A stretch of 64,000 nucleotides of DNA from Lingula anatina (taxonomy: Eukaryota > Brachiopoda > Lingulata > Lingulida > Lingulidae). Positions 1 through 16,638 of the stretch are shown in pieces. A program made the translations under genes and the position numbers. The stretch lies in NCBI RefSeq assembly GCF_001039355.2, contig NW_019774992.1:219958-283957 (forward strand). Reading direction: 5' to 3'. Each line of letters opens with the position of its first letter. The first letter of the stretch is position 1. The notes beneath the pieces are model-generated. The model worked only from the letters and a program-made list of their open reading frames with translations. It did not search any database and had not been told where the DNA came from.

Positions 1-418
1 TTTTTTTTTTTTTTTTTTTTTTACATCTGCCATGCTTTTTCTAAAGTTTATAGCTAGTGTACAAAGATTAGGACAGCCTGCCACAATAAACTTTTACACT
101 AAAAATTGAGTATTTCTCATGTTGCTAGTTTATAAAGAGTAAGGGACCGTCCGTTTTATCATCATTTTTACAAGTCTACAAAGAGTTGCATTTTTCTAGA
201 CATCCCTTCCCCTTTCAGAGACTGCAAAGTGGAATTGAAGTAAAAAATGATGACCCTTGACAACAACTCGGATCATTTTTATTATTTTTCAAAAACCCAC
301 AGATGGCATTTATCCCTCCTCCCTCCCCCAGCGTCAGGTTTGTAAATTTGTGAAAATGATATTTTTTTTTAATAAGTGGGTTACTGTAAGGTAAACTGTC
401 AAAACGTGTGATACTTAC
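1..418. other. KMO 3' intron, no coding signal
   Basis: The window opens in a poly-T run of at least 22 bases. After the last recognisable KMO exon, whose donor lies at 418 on the minus strand, no acceptor followed by the expected C-terminal membrane-anchor sequence is visible down to base 1. I read this stretch as intron, with the final KMO exon lying beyond the left edge. Confidence 0.5.
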
Positions 419-5487
<5,069 letters not shown>

Positions 5488-5699
5488 CTTTCTGTTCGCT
5501 GCACAGTTCTATTAAAAATAGTAGGAAAAAGAGAAGACTAAGTTGACAGTAATAGCAGCAGGGACTTATTGCAGGATTGGAAACTTGCCTGCTTTTGGTA
5601 AATTTCCTTCATTCTTGTGGGGGAAGATTTTTTAGTTTCATATCATTGTTTTCCTGGATTGATATCAGATGGTGTAATTCCCCCTGTTTCTATCTGCAG

Positions 5700-8600
5700 G
5701 TCAGATTACGGCTGCAGGAAAGGTACCCCCCGCCAAGGTCCTTGTCATCGGTGGCGGCGTGGCTGGACTGGCCGCCATTGGGACTGCTAAGAGCATGGGC
5801 GCCATCGTGAGGGCATTTGACGTGCGGGAGGCGGCCAGGGAGCAGATAGAGTCCCAGGGGGCACAGTTCCTGACTGTCGACTTAAAGGTAGGTTTTCTTT
5901 GACTTAAGAAAAATTTCGACTATTTGTTTTATTCATTTCTATTGGACTTCATTCTGTCTTAACAGTAATGAAGTAGAATTTAGAAAAATGAAAGTGAAAA
6001 AGCCATCTTTTTCTTCTGGCAGCAGTTTACTAGTAACATTTTTTTTTTCATGTTTGTGACATCAATGAAATGATATTTTAGCAATACTTCAGATTCTTTC
6101 TAAGTCTGATATAATATTTGTAGGAAGCTGGTGAGGGAGAGGGAGGCTATGCCAAGGAGATGTCGCCAGAGTTTATAGACGCAGAGATGAAGTTGTTTGC
6201 CAAGCAGTGTAAGGAGGTCGACATCGTCATCACCACAGCTCTGATCCCAGGAAAACCTGCGCCTAAACTCATCACCAAGGTAACTACTTATTACCATGGT
6301 AACAACTTATCACCAAGGTGAAAACTCATCACCAAGGTAGCTACTTATCACCATGGTAACCACATGTTACCAAGGTGACAACTCTTCACCAAGTTACAAC
6401 TTATTAGTAAGGTAATTTGTTTTTAGCTAGAATTTGCCTCTGACTTCAAACCAAGTAGGTGTTACAGCGCTAAAGGAAAAAAAAAAACAACAATTTGGAG
6501 ATATCTGTATTGTATATGCCTTTCCCTAACTGGCCTGTTAGTATATGAATTACCATGAAAATTCTTTTGAAGGTCATGTGCAGTAAGTTATGTTACATAA
6601 GCTGTAGTAAAGTCATTATGTGATAGCACAAGTATGTCACTGAGGGTGTTCATTTTGTTTTAAGAGTGAAAGAAGATGGTTAGATCCTATCCCAGAGATA
6701 ATATCATAACGTGAAATAGGTAACTATATATCTATATTGTTTTACTTCACTTTGTGTAGGAAATGGTAGAGAGTATGAAGCCAGGCTCGGTGATCGTGGA
6801 TTTGGCGGCTGAAGCAGGAGGGAACGTGGAGACCACGCGGCCAGGAGAGTTGTATAAATACAAAGACGTGGTCCACGTCGGGTACACAGATCTTCCCAGC
6901 CGCCTACCCACACAGTCTAGTACTCTCTATGGAAACAACATCTCTAAGTTTCTACTATCTATAGGTAAGTGGTTGAAGTAGTAGACTACCCACACAGTCT
7001 AGTACACTGTATGGAAACAACATCTCTAAGTTTTTACTCTCTATAGGTAAGTGTTAAAGTCATAATAACTCTTCGTTTTAGCCAAAAATTGGATTTTCCT
7101 GGAAAAAACGGCAATTTTCCCGTACTTACCAATGGTCAACGACCCCATTCCTGCATTCAAAGTTAATCCAGGCTTTTTTTCCTAAACGTACGGTTTTTTG
7201 TTAAAATCTCTTAAGAGATTTTAACTGACGGAGCTCTCTCTGACATTGCAAAGTCACTGGTGACCTACTTAAAACCGCGGGAAAAGCAGACAACAACAAC
7301 ACTATCAGTGTTTTATTTACAATTTGGAACTAGAGAGTCAGATGACTCGCTGACACTGCAGATTACGAGTCATTTTTTATTTTCAGGAGTCAAAATTTTC
7401 CCGCCTTTTTGGAATGGGTAATTTTAACTAGTAATGATGCATACAACCATATATTATGTAAATAGATTGTACATGAATTGAGGTTGTTTATTTGTAATTG
7501 TTGTATTCCAGACTTAAAGTATAGAATTCTATCTACAGGAACTGAAGAATACAAAAAAAAAAAGAAAAAAAAAACAGCTTTTGTATAAGTGTATTCAACA
7601 TATGACAACAAACACACTAATAGTCATACAACTTCAAAATGATATGGACAAAAGTATGCATTTTGATTTTTTTTTTCTTACAAAAACCGTTAAAACAAAG
7701 GATTATTAACATGATTAAACCTAAAGGTAGATATATGAACAAAAAATCACCAAGATAAACGATAAATTAAAATTGATATGGATAAACTTTGTGTTGACTA
7801 GTATGTAAAAAAATATTTTTTAAAAATTATATGGACATAAATGGAAAACAATTTATATAGGAGGGAATAAAATTGTCAAACACAAAAAAAGTAGATAAAT
7901 GAAGACAAGGAATTTCAATAGATAATTACTATGGCAATAACAAATTATATTCCAATCTGGAAAAATTATGTTTTGACTATTAAACATAAAAACACAATAC
8001 TAGACATTTCACCTGTGATTTTATACACGTAGTGTAACATATTTTAACCATTTAGAGTAATCTCTGTCACCAGTTTGCGGACTAAACTGTTTTTTATGTC
8101 AAACCAATTACATTTGGATCTTAAAACACAATAAAATATTTAAATTGAATTTAAAAACCCGTATTGTGCCTATAGCAACATTGTACTAGTAGTGTACTAT
8201 CGGTGGCAAGTTGACATACTTTTTTGCAACACAACAAGATCGGAAATAGGCCTACTAGTACATGTAGGTTTTTAATCGGCAATATTACAACACTTTTGAA
8301 AGTAATTAGTTGTGGCTGTCATACATTAGGGTCAAATGACGCACTAGATCATATTTTTTTGCGTCAATTTTAGGATTCATGCGTTTTTTACGCATGACGC
8401 AGAGGTAAATAAAACACTGCACTATATAAGATTCATGAGATATATTCATGTTTTTGTTAAAAATGCATTTATATCCACAATGTGTGCCATTCTGGGCTTT
8501 TCGTTATCCGACGCACTGTACAAAAACTCGCAACTTACGTCTGCGTCCGCATTAATGCGTTTGGCGCCATGTTATTTTGGTCTCGAATGAACGCGAGAAT

Positions 8601-8843
8601 CCGCGTGACACCATTACGTCATTAGCAACGAATGCCTTGATGACTGGGAAGAAAAGCATCGAAAGCCCCATTGACAAGCACAGATTTTAGTTTTACTACA
8701 ATAACGGCCGTTTTAGTGGTAAAATACAATAGAATATATTTCCATGCGTTGTTTGCAATGTATTTCATGCGGAATTTTGAATCTCAAAGGAAGAGATATT
8801 ATTGCTTTAAACTTCGGGGTAGACTCTCTCTGACTATTTCTCT

Positions 8844-8889
<46 letters not shown>

Positions 8890-11800
8890 TGCACGCACGC
8901 ACACGCTCGTGTGCGCATGCATGCACATGCACTGTCTATCACACCCTTTTCCTTATTTGCAACCAATATTTAGGGGTATTAAGAGGTCTTACTTGAGGTA
9001 CATTTGTTCTTGAACATTGACATTGAAATATTTGATATTTTCAGGTGAAAAAGACCATTACAACATCAACCTGGAGGATGAAGTGGTCAGAGGCTCAATC
9101 ATACTACATGAGGTAAGTTTGCAGTGGAAAGTAGACAAATGAAGCGATTTTGTTTCAAGTTTTCATATTTGTCTTAAATAACAAAAGAAAAAAAATAGGC
9201 GTAGCAATATCTTGTCTCCAAATGTTCAAATCACACATTCCTGTAACTTGATCTGGTATTTGAGACAATGAAATCATTGTGATAGCAAAATGGGTTGCCT
9301 ACATGCTTTGCTGAAGTCAAGCACATACAATGCTTATAAGATCTTAATATGGCAAAAAAGAAAAATAATTTCAAGGGCACTCAGGGGTCACAAACCCTGC
9401 CAAAGGAGCACAGTTTTTATCAGTTGATTATATTTTATTTGATGATGGAACACCATCTTATCTTTTCTAAGTCAACCCATTTCTGACCTTTCCTGGAAAT
9501 TTTATCAAAATCAGTCCATAAATTTTCAAATTAGACTGTGCAAAGTAAAAGATCAGCAAAGGAAAAAACTGAAATTTGTCCAGCTCTTGACTTATAGATA
9601 TCATTGTATGATTCACCTATATTCATACTTATAACATTGTATTAGAGTGACTTGAAATGTAGAAACTTTGAAACCCAATAATTATAATTTTAACATTTAT
9701 AATACATGTATGGTGAATTATAGTATCTAAGGGGAATAAGTGAAAATTACAGGAAAATTTTGTTATATACAAAAGCCTAATCTATATTTTAGGGCAAGAA
9801 AATGTGGCCACCCCCCAAACCCAAGGTAGCGGAAGCTGCCGCCCCAGAGGTCAAGGTCGAGGTCCCCAGCACTGCCGTTAAGGAGAGGAGTCCAGAAGAA
9901 ATCAAGAAAGCAGAGACGATAAGTGGAGCGCGAGCTGTGACAGCAGGAATGGTGACAGCCGTCGGTGAGCTGTAATGATTTTTATGCATAGAGTTTCACT
10001 TTCTATTTTCCTTCTTGAAGTCTAAATGCTTCATTCTTTAATAATAATAAGAAGAATAAATTAATATCTATATTTTTAATAATATTTTATTTACTGTCTT
10101 AACTTCAGTTGACTATACAAGGGTAAATTAACCAAATCAGATGAAATCAAATCAAATAAATATTATAAACAGATAAAACATTAAGATTATAAATATATAG
10201 TACAAGGTAAAGTTAAGGCCAGGGTTCAATAATTATATTTCCTTCTCAGCTGTCAATAAACGAAATCAGTGATTAAATAAAAAAAAAGTTGGAAGTGATC
10301 TATGAAAACACTATGTTTTACTATAAAAAATTTGATCTTGGAAAGATTTATGATCAGTTGTAAAAGTGTCATTGAATTTCCCTAACTTGAATTATATAAA
10401 ATAAAAAGATAAAAGTAAAGTAGACTCACCTCGCGTGAACTTCAGGTACAGGATAAGAAGTGACCAGAATACCAACAGGTTTTTATACCTGTATACACTA
10501 AGTGGGTGGGAAAGTTTAACTTTCTGTTTACCAGTTTTTATCAGGAATTTATCTGTGTGTGTCCTTAGGAGGTGACACAGGGGGCTGGGGGGGTAGAGGG
10601 GGGGGGCTCTTAGCCCAGGGTTGAGTCACTGCTGTGAAAAAAACCCTTTGATTTGGCTGATTATGAATGGAGTGGATTTTTTTTCCATTGTTACAATGCT
10701 TTTCAAAATATTTAGCAGCCCCCGAAGAGAAAGTCTTTTCTATTTTCTTGTTTGTTGACACTTATACAAGTATGCTATTGAGTGTTTTTGACGGTGAATC
10801 AGTTTTTTTTTTCATGGTTTCTCAGTAAATTTCATTAGGTGTAATCACTGAAAAGTCTTTGTTAAAGAAAGCATAGTGAAATCAACACTCACCTGGTGAG
10901 GACCTGTTCTTCGTGAAGTGCCAGATGCCTCTCTGAGGTTACAACAAGTGATTCAGGCTTTTTATTCAGATACTGAAACAAGGGATTTTTTCCTGTATCA
11001 TGGAGATTTTTTCAGTGGATAATTATATGAAGATTTTTTTTTGTTAACAATTATCCCATTGCTGCATTGAAAATCAATACTCCAATTATGTGGCCTGGTT
11101 AAGGGCGTTTTGGAAAAAAAATAGATTCACTTTCGTAAGTTTCACTTTAAGATCTCATAAAACAGTTAGCACGTGTCCATGTGATGATTGTGCTAAACAT
11201 AGATCTATGTAATGCCAAAAATTCCATAAAAATTATTTTCATGCACTGAAATAAGCTCAGTGTAATTGTGCTTTTCCAGATTTGCTTAGATATTTCTTGA
11301 AAGATTTTTCTTTTCATGAGTTAAAATTGGAAAAAATATTCAGTGTGTGGGTTTTTTCTCTGCCTCAAGTCACATAATGACTTGTGTTGACTTTGCAAGC
11401 TGAAGTTGAAACTGGCTTTACAAAGCTGTCATTTGAGACGTCTTTTTTATATCCAACATATTGTGTTTCCTGGAATTCCCTTTTACTCCTAAGTGGTTAG
11501 AAATGAAAGTGAAAGTGTCTTGAAAGGTTCACTGTATATTGTTGACTCTCTGTGCTACACAAGCAGAAAGCCAGGGTTCTGTTTAAAGATCTGCAGCTGC
11601 TTCCTTCTCTGGGAAGTTGTTTTCTGGGGGGAAATACCCCTCTCTGGGAAGTTGTTTTCTTGGGGAAATTCCCCCTCTGGAATGTTGCTCTCTGTGGGAA
11701 GTCCAGCCTTCCAAGAAGACTGGTCTTTCCAGCCAGGGCTTAGTTTAGCTTGCTTTATTTTTAGAATAGATATAAACATGCTCTGTTTTGATATAATTTA

Positions 11801-13947
11801 TGAATAAAGGTCTTTAAGAAACACTTCTAATGTTGACAAACCTCTTCAACAGAACAAAGAGAATTCAGCTTTTTTAGCTGTTTAAAAATTTTCTTTTTAA
11901 TGACTTGTTTTGTAATTTCACTTACTGGTAAATGATAATTTTTTCATCACTTTTTAGACCTGGGAATCTCAGTTCTCAAGTTAGAATTTAACTTGAAGAA
12001 ATAATTTGTTCTGTTTCACTTTGAATTTATTCAGTGATTTATGAAAAGAAGTCTAAACAAAAACAGAGAAACATTAAGTAAAATTATATGAGAGAGAGAG
12101 ATAGGGAGAGGGGGAGGGAAAGAGAGAGAAAGAAAAAGATGGATAGCTGAAGTCCCATTATTAACTCTATTATTCAGGTTTAGGCATGGTTGTCCTCAAC
12201 CCAGCCTTTGCACATAAAATAATTAATAATATAATAATTATTATAATAATTATAATGTTATAGTCCAAGTATTTGTTATTCAGGTTTAGGGATGGCTGCC
12301 CCCAACTTAGCCTTCACACATATAACCATAATAAGAATACAAGCATTATAATAATTATAATGTTAAAGTTCAAATATTATCTTTATTATTCAGGTTTAGG
12401 GATGGCTGCCCCCAACTTAGCCTTCACACATATAACCATAATAAGAATGCAAGTATTATAATAATTATAATGTTAAAGTTCAAATATTATCTTTATTATT
12501 CAGGTTTAGGGATGGCTGCCCCCAACTTAGCCTTCACACATATAACCATAATAAGAATACAAGTATTATAATAATTATAATGTTAAAGTTCAAATATTAT
12601 CTTTATTATTCAGGTTTAGGGATGGCTGCCCCCAACCCGGCCTTCGCACAGATGATCACGACCTTTGCCCTCTCAGGAATTGTGGGTAAGAATATCTTTA
12701 TTATGATGTAGAAAGTGGTTAAGAACTACATTGGAACAGTGTGGTTTTGTCTGTAGTGTGAAAACAGGCAGCTGTATTTTAGAGATAAGGTTGGCGGAGT
12801 ATGTCCCTGGGTGTGATGGGGGGGGGGGTCTGATGGTGACAGTTATTATAGTAATGGTTTACAGCTCAAACTGTGTTCTATGATGTATATATATATATTT
12901 TTTTTTTTTTTTTTTTTTTTCATATTTCATTTAAGAATTGCTCCCCAATGTGATACATGTGAATCTTTTTTTTTTTCTACTTAACTGTATTTGTTTCTGT
13001 TAAACCTAAACATCTGCTCTTTTGTATACAAAGACATCAAAACTGGAGCACATCAGATTTTGAAAAAATCCTCTCTGATGTGCTGTGCTTGTGTAACTAT
13101 CAGTGCGCGATGTCGGAGTAGTTATAAGAGACAACTCAAATACCGTCCAGTTCCAAAATCAGAATAGTTGCTTTATTGAATTTCACTTAGATTTTTATTA
13201 CAGATTACTAGTCAAAATAACATTGTTTCATGTTTATTTCTTTGACTTTCCACTGAGAAACTCTGGAAGATAACTTTCACACACACCTAATGCATGCCAG
13301 CACATCTTCAATTTTTGACTTCATTCAAGTATGTGTGAATAGAATACTTCCACAGTCCCTCAGCTTTACATGTAAATAACATTATCATAATTAATCTCCT
13401 GCTCAAATAAGTTTTGCGCCTCAAAACTTTCACAATTAAAATTTAATAATCTATTTCCAATAAAATTCTATATCATAACAATTAAACCATTTATTTAAAA
13501 TCATACTTAATTTAAAAAAAAAATACCCAAACATTATTTAATCATATCATATTCTGTTTACATGAAACTTCTCATTACTGTTATATAACAGTATGAAATT
13601 ATGTCCAACTGTATTCCTTCCTTAGGCTATCACACAGTGTGGGGTGTGGTCCCCGCCCTGCACTCACCTCTGATGTCCGTCACCAACGCCATCTCTGGAA
13701 TCACCGCAGCCGGAGGTCTGCTATTGATGGGTGCCAGTACGGGGGGATCCACGCCTTACAATCTGGCTGCCGTGGCAACCTTCATCTCGTCCATCAACAT
13801 CGGCGGCGGTTTCGTGGTGACACAGAGGATGTTGGACATGTTTAAAAGACCAAGTATGATTCAGCTTTGTCAGCTCCATGATTGTTTCAGATTATCAAAG
13901 ATAGAAAATATAGATTATGAGATATTCCTCTTCCACACAAAATGACC

Positions 13948-13980
<33 letters not shown>

Positions 13981-14533
13981 TATGATAATAAAATTTATTC
14001 TTGCAACTATAAGTTGGATTGTACATATGCAATAGGTAAGTGATAAGAGTAACTAAAACACATTGCATTGTCCACTGAAAACAAGTATCATTTTTTTTTC
14101 ACCGAGTTGACCTCATATGAGAAGTCGTTTTCAGTAAAGAGTTTGAGTGTAGATTGTTGATAAAACATCACCTATTTTAACTGCTGACTTAAGATTATCA
14201 ATAACTGGGCAATATTTATGTTTACATTTCTATTGTTGATGCAAACATCATTGATATGAACTGTTGACTTTATAGATAATCAATACCTCAGTAATCTACA
14301 TCTGTTCCCTGTCTCATAATGAAGTCATTTATCTTCTCTCCCGTCCCTAGCTGACCCTCCAGAGCACACCTACCTGTACGCCATCCCCGGGGGGTCACTC
14401 CTGGGTCTGTATGGCCTTCTCCACCTGACGGGCACCCCCGCCCACGAGCTGCACCAGCTGATGTACCTGGCGGCGGGCGTTAGCTGTGTGGGGGCGCTGC
14501 AGGGACTGTCCAGTCAGAAGACGTGTAGAGTGG
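5700..14533 (+). CDS. NNT: NAD(P) transhydrogenase, internal exons only
   Basis: Inner-mitochondrial-membrane enzyme that couples proton entry to hydride transfer from NADH to NADP+. Eight phase-compatible exons are seen: 5700-5887, 6124-6279, 6760-6964, 9045-9112, 9793-9964, 12614-12685, 13626-13853 and 14351-14533, giving 424 residues. They cover the second half of the NAD(H)-binding domain ([54 protein letters not shown]), a variable linker (exon 5, Pro/Ala/Lys-rich), and the first membrane helices ([46 protein letters not shown]). The first exon starts in phase 1 and the last ends in phase 1, so both are internal. The first roughly 200 residues and the remaining membrane helices plus NADP domain are not found here. 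KMO starts only about 210 bp to the left on the other strand. Three exon borders carry tandem copies of themselves (see repeats). It could be a genuine gene with distant exons, an assembly join, or a partial duplicate; the frame is intact. Confidence 0.93.
6261..6418 (+). repeat. 19-bp tandem array seeded by NNT exon 2 donor
   Basis: Starting at the exon 2 border, the junction motif (ATCACCAAG followed by GT) recurs in the intron. GT dinucleotides sit at 6280, 6299, 6318, 6337, 6356 and 6375, exactly 19 bp apart. A degenerate unit follows near 6394 and another GT lies at 6412. The unit looks like ACTTATCACCAAGGTAAC with CATGG/CAAGG variants. The true donor is taken as 6280 because the upstream reading matches the family (PAPKLITK-like) and the next exon continues in phase 0. 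Confidence 0.9.
6904..7052 (+). repeat. 82-bp tandem duplication of NNT exon 3 end plus donor
   Basis: The last 61 bp of exon 3 and its donor (GT at 6965) are copied immediately downstream (6986-7052, donor GT at 7047), a period of 82 bp. Both copies can be read as [19 protein letters not shown]. The four base differences I count within the coding part (ACT/ACA, CTC/CTG, CTA/TTA, CTA/CTC) are all synonymous. I took the first donor because the next exon (9045) begins in the matching phase; the second would shift frame. The second copy is followed directly by a TTAA and an inverted-repeat element fragment. Confidence 0.92.
7054..7225 (-). mobile_element. Partial copy of TTAA-flanked inverted-repeat element
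   Basis: From a TTAA at 7054, the terminal motif ATAATAACTCTTCGT and the following sequence match, in inverted orientation, the right half of the complete element at 40822-41159. The match ends in the same perfect 26-bp palindrome (7200-7225, centred on CTCTTAAGAG). The other half cannot be recognised downstream. The copy lies in NNT intron 3. Confidence 0.75.
7226..9044 (+). other. NNT intron 3, no gene
   Basis: AT-rich intron. Around 8300-8650 there is a CpG-richer patch with many GACGCA/TGCGT motifs, possibly a decayed repeat. A CT tract passing into CA occupies about 8850-8898. Open frames here are low-complexity and do not resemble proteins. Confidence 0.6.
9965..12170 (+). other. NNT intron 5, no gene
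   Basis: AT-rich intron with no recognisable exon. Near 11600-11700 a GGGAAGTTGTTTTCT-type unit of roughly 40 bp is repeated about two to three times. A GA-rich tract lies at about 12090-12140, just before the exon-derived array. Short open frames give low-complexity peptides. Confidence 0.55.
12171..12640 (+). repeat. 110-bp tandem array of NNT exon 6 acceptor and start
   Basis: The intron end, acceptor CAG and first 40-50 bp of exon 6 are repeated. CAG positions are 12175, 12281, 12391, 12501 and 12611, with spacing 106, 110, 110 and 110. The last is the functional acceptor (exon 12614-12685, [14 protein letters not shown]). The three middle copies read [15 protein letters not shown] before diverging into AT-rich sequence; the first copy is more decayed. 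The middle copies are nearly identical to each other, pointing to recent amplification. Confidence 0.93.
12686..13625 (+). other. NNT intron 6
   Basis: AT-rich intron. It contains a G run near 12820, a TA run passing into a long T run at about 12886-12920, and no recognisable coding sequence before the acceptor at 13624-13625. Confidence 0.6.
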
Positions 14534-14865
14534 GTAAGACGTCAAGACAGGCTTTGTGAATCTGGGAGTTGAAGACGGCAGTTTCTGTTTGCTGGGTTTT
14601 GTTGGGTTGTACTTGGTACTTTTATATGAAAAATAACCTTCATTTTCCTACATTATAATTACAGGGACTTAAAATGAATAATTTTGTTATAGCTTGTTTA
14701 TTTATTTTCTTAATTATTTTAGTTCTAGTGTCATAATGCATAAACAAATATTGATATTTATCTAATACTTTGGCAAAATTAAAAAGCTTCTCATCAGGAA
14801 AAATCTTAATCAGTAACTATAAGCTTATTCTTGTAATTGTCACATTATATAGAATATATAATATA

Positions 14866-16088
14866 ACGGTAATGTGCCATGAATTTCGAACAGTAGAAAA
14901 TAATTAAATTTGGGAAAAGATCGTTCTGGCCGAAATTCATGAAATGGAGGTGCTCAGAACTTCCGAAAGTTCGAATTTCATGGAACTCTGTCAATTTTGA
15001 CCGGAAGTTGTCTGTTCGTAGCTAGGCCTTCTGTTATCTTCTCCTGACGATCTATTTAGAGTTACCATAATGTATGATGTGTGAGTGTCGGTAATTGCGA
15101 CCAAAGATATACACGTACTTTCACCCGATCACCGTGTATGGCCCATAGATAGAGCGGTACTGTTGTCTAGGGCTGCAAAACAGCACGTCCTTGCACCATT
15201 TATAAAATAATGCGTCAGTAGTGTCGTTTTTCAAACGCGATTCTGGCAGCCAGAAACTAGTGTCGTTTTTCAAAAACGATCCTGGCGCTCAGAACGGGAG
15301 TGGACGGAGGGAGAGACGGCCGACGATTAGCGTCTGTCACGGCCAGATAACCTTTACTATGGAAGCTTAGTGTTACCGTTGCTCCTTTCCGTGCACTGAA
15401 ACTGAGACGACAGCCGATCAGTGTCTATAGTTGCATCAATGTACGCATTTGAAAAGCGTGTACGTTTTGTCATTGAAACCATCTTCAAACAAACGCGAGA
15501 GATAGGTAATCTAGAGTAAACCGAAAAGGCAGCTTTTATATTCGTTCAAGGGACTGGAAGCCTAGCTTTTATGATGCGTCACTGATGAATGGTACTACTT
15601 TGTAGTGTACGCTGATATTCAGTCACGACGAAACTACTTCCTAAAGCTTACAAAACACAATAAAATGTTTCTATGAACTTTAAGATACACATTCCACGCC
15701 GTGTGCAGCAGTGACAAGAGTGACCTTCATGCGGTACAAAACACTAAGCAAACTACAGGCCAATTTGTGAAAGGGGACACCTTCCGGACCTTCATACGCA
15801 CGGCAACTGACAAAGCTGATTGACAAAAAGGAAAATTTCAAATTTTCAGCGAGAGATAGTACGCAATCCGAGAGAGACCAGGAGGCAATTTTCATATTTG
15901 TTAAAGAGATTTCGTAAGCCAAAGGGCGAGACGAGAACGCAATTTTCGTATCATCAGCGTCGCAATCCGAGTGAAACGAGAAAGCTCATACTCGTTCAGT
16001 AGCTTTCGTTTGNGAAAAAACTCCAGACGGCCGATTTTAAGATCGTTCGAAATTCAAGAGCCGTTCGAAATTCATGGCACTTTACCGT
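14866..16088. mobile_element. 1.2-kb element with terminal inverted repeats
   Basis: The left end ACGGTAATGTGCCATGAATT and the reverse complement of the right end ACGGTAAAGTGCCATGAATT agree over about 26 bp, with one mismatch seen. The interior has two copies of an AGTGTCGTTTTTCAAA unit of about 40 bp (15220-15300) and several degenerate copies of a GAGACGAGAACGCAATTTTC-like unit (about 15510-15990). No long open frame or transposase is seen. The single N at 16013 falls inside. It is consistent with a non-autonomous DNA transposon; the family is not assigned and the target duplication is unclear (TA-like). Confidence 0.7.
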
Positions 16089-16638
16089 AGGTTCTTAGTG
16101 CGTCTGAATTTCTAGGTCCATTCTTTTGTGATGAATGAGAGTGATAAAAAGTGAATCCTACCTTCGCAACAATATTAGTACTCATATCCTATACACTACT
16201 GTGAGTGTCACAGAACTCTATTTTTTTAATGCTTTATTTGTCTTTTTCAACCAATATACCGGTATTTGACAATGAATAAATTAATATACAACTTGTTAGC
16301 ACATTTTTAATAATTTAATAATATACTGGAGTACATTGCTGTAATTGGTTACCATGTTGTTTTTTGAATTACATGTGAGAATGACTGTTAAATATAATTT
16401 TGGGCCTTCGCAAATTTGCTCAGTAGATTACAACCTGATATTTATAAAAGCTGTGATGTTTGTAATATGTAATGTGATGTACATGTTTTCTGCATATTTT
16501 AGGTGGTCCTGTTATGAGCCATTTAAATGGTACCATCTCTGTTGGGAACCCAGCTCACCCTACTGTGAACAGAAGGAATGTGATTGTGCTAATGGTGAAA
16601 AACCATATGATAAGAGTGATGACATTGCCTCTGATAGT

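Noticed and set aside
6904-7052. Reading the duplicated NNT exon end as a longer exon
   Set aside because: Using the second donor (7047) adds 82 nt and breaks the frame with the next exon, so the first donor is annotated.
8671-8973. 100-residue open frame over the CT/CA microsatellite
   Set aside because: It is largely low-complexity Ser/Leu/His repeats generated by the microsatellite, inside an NNT intron.
11493-11807. Open frames of 104 and 74 residues in NNT intron 5
   Set aside because: They are produced by a short GGGAAGTTG-type tandem repeat; no splice-compatible role and no family match.
16345-16638. Earlier in-frame ATG for NUDT8 at 16345
   Set aside because: The segment is AT-rich and intron-like, with a TTTTAG acceptor-like site at 16499-16500, and lacks protein character. 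It remains possible but less likely than 16639.
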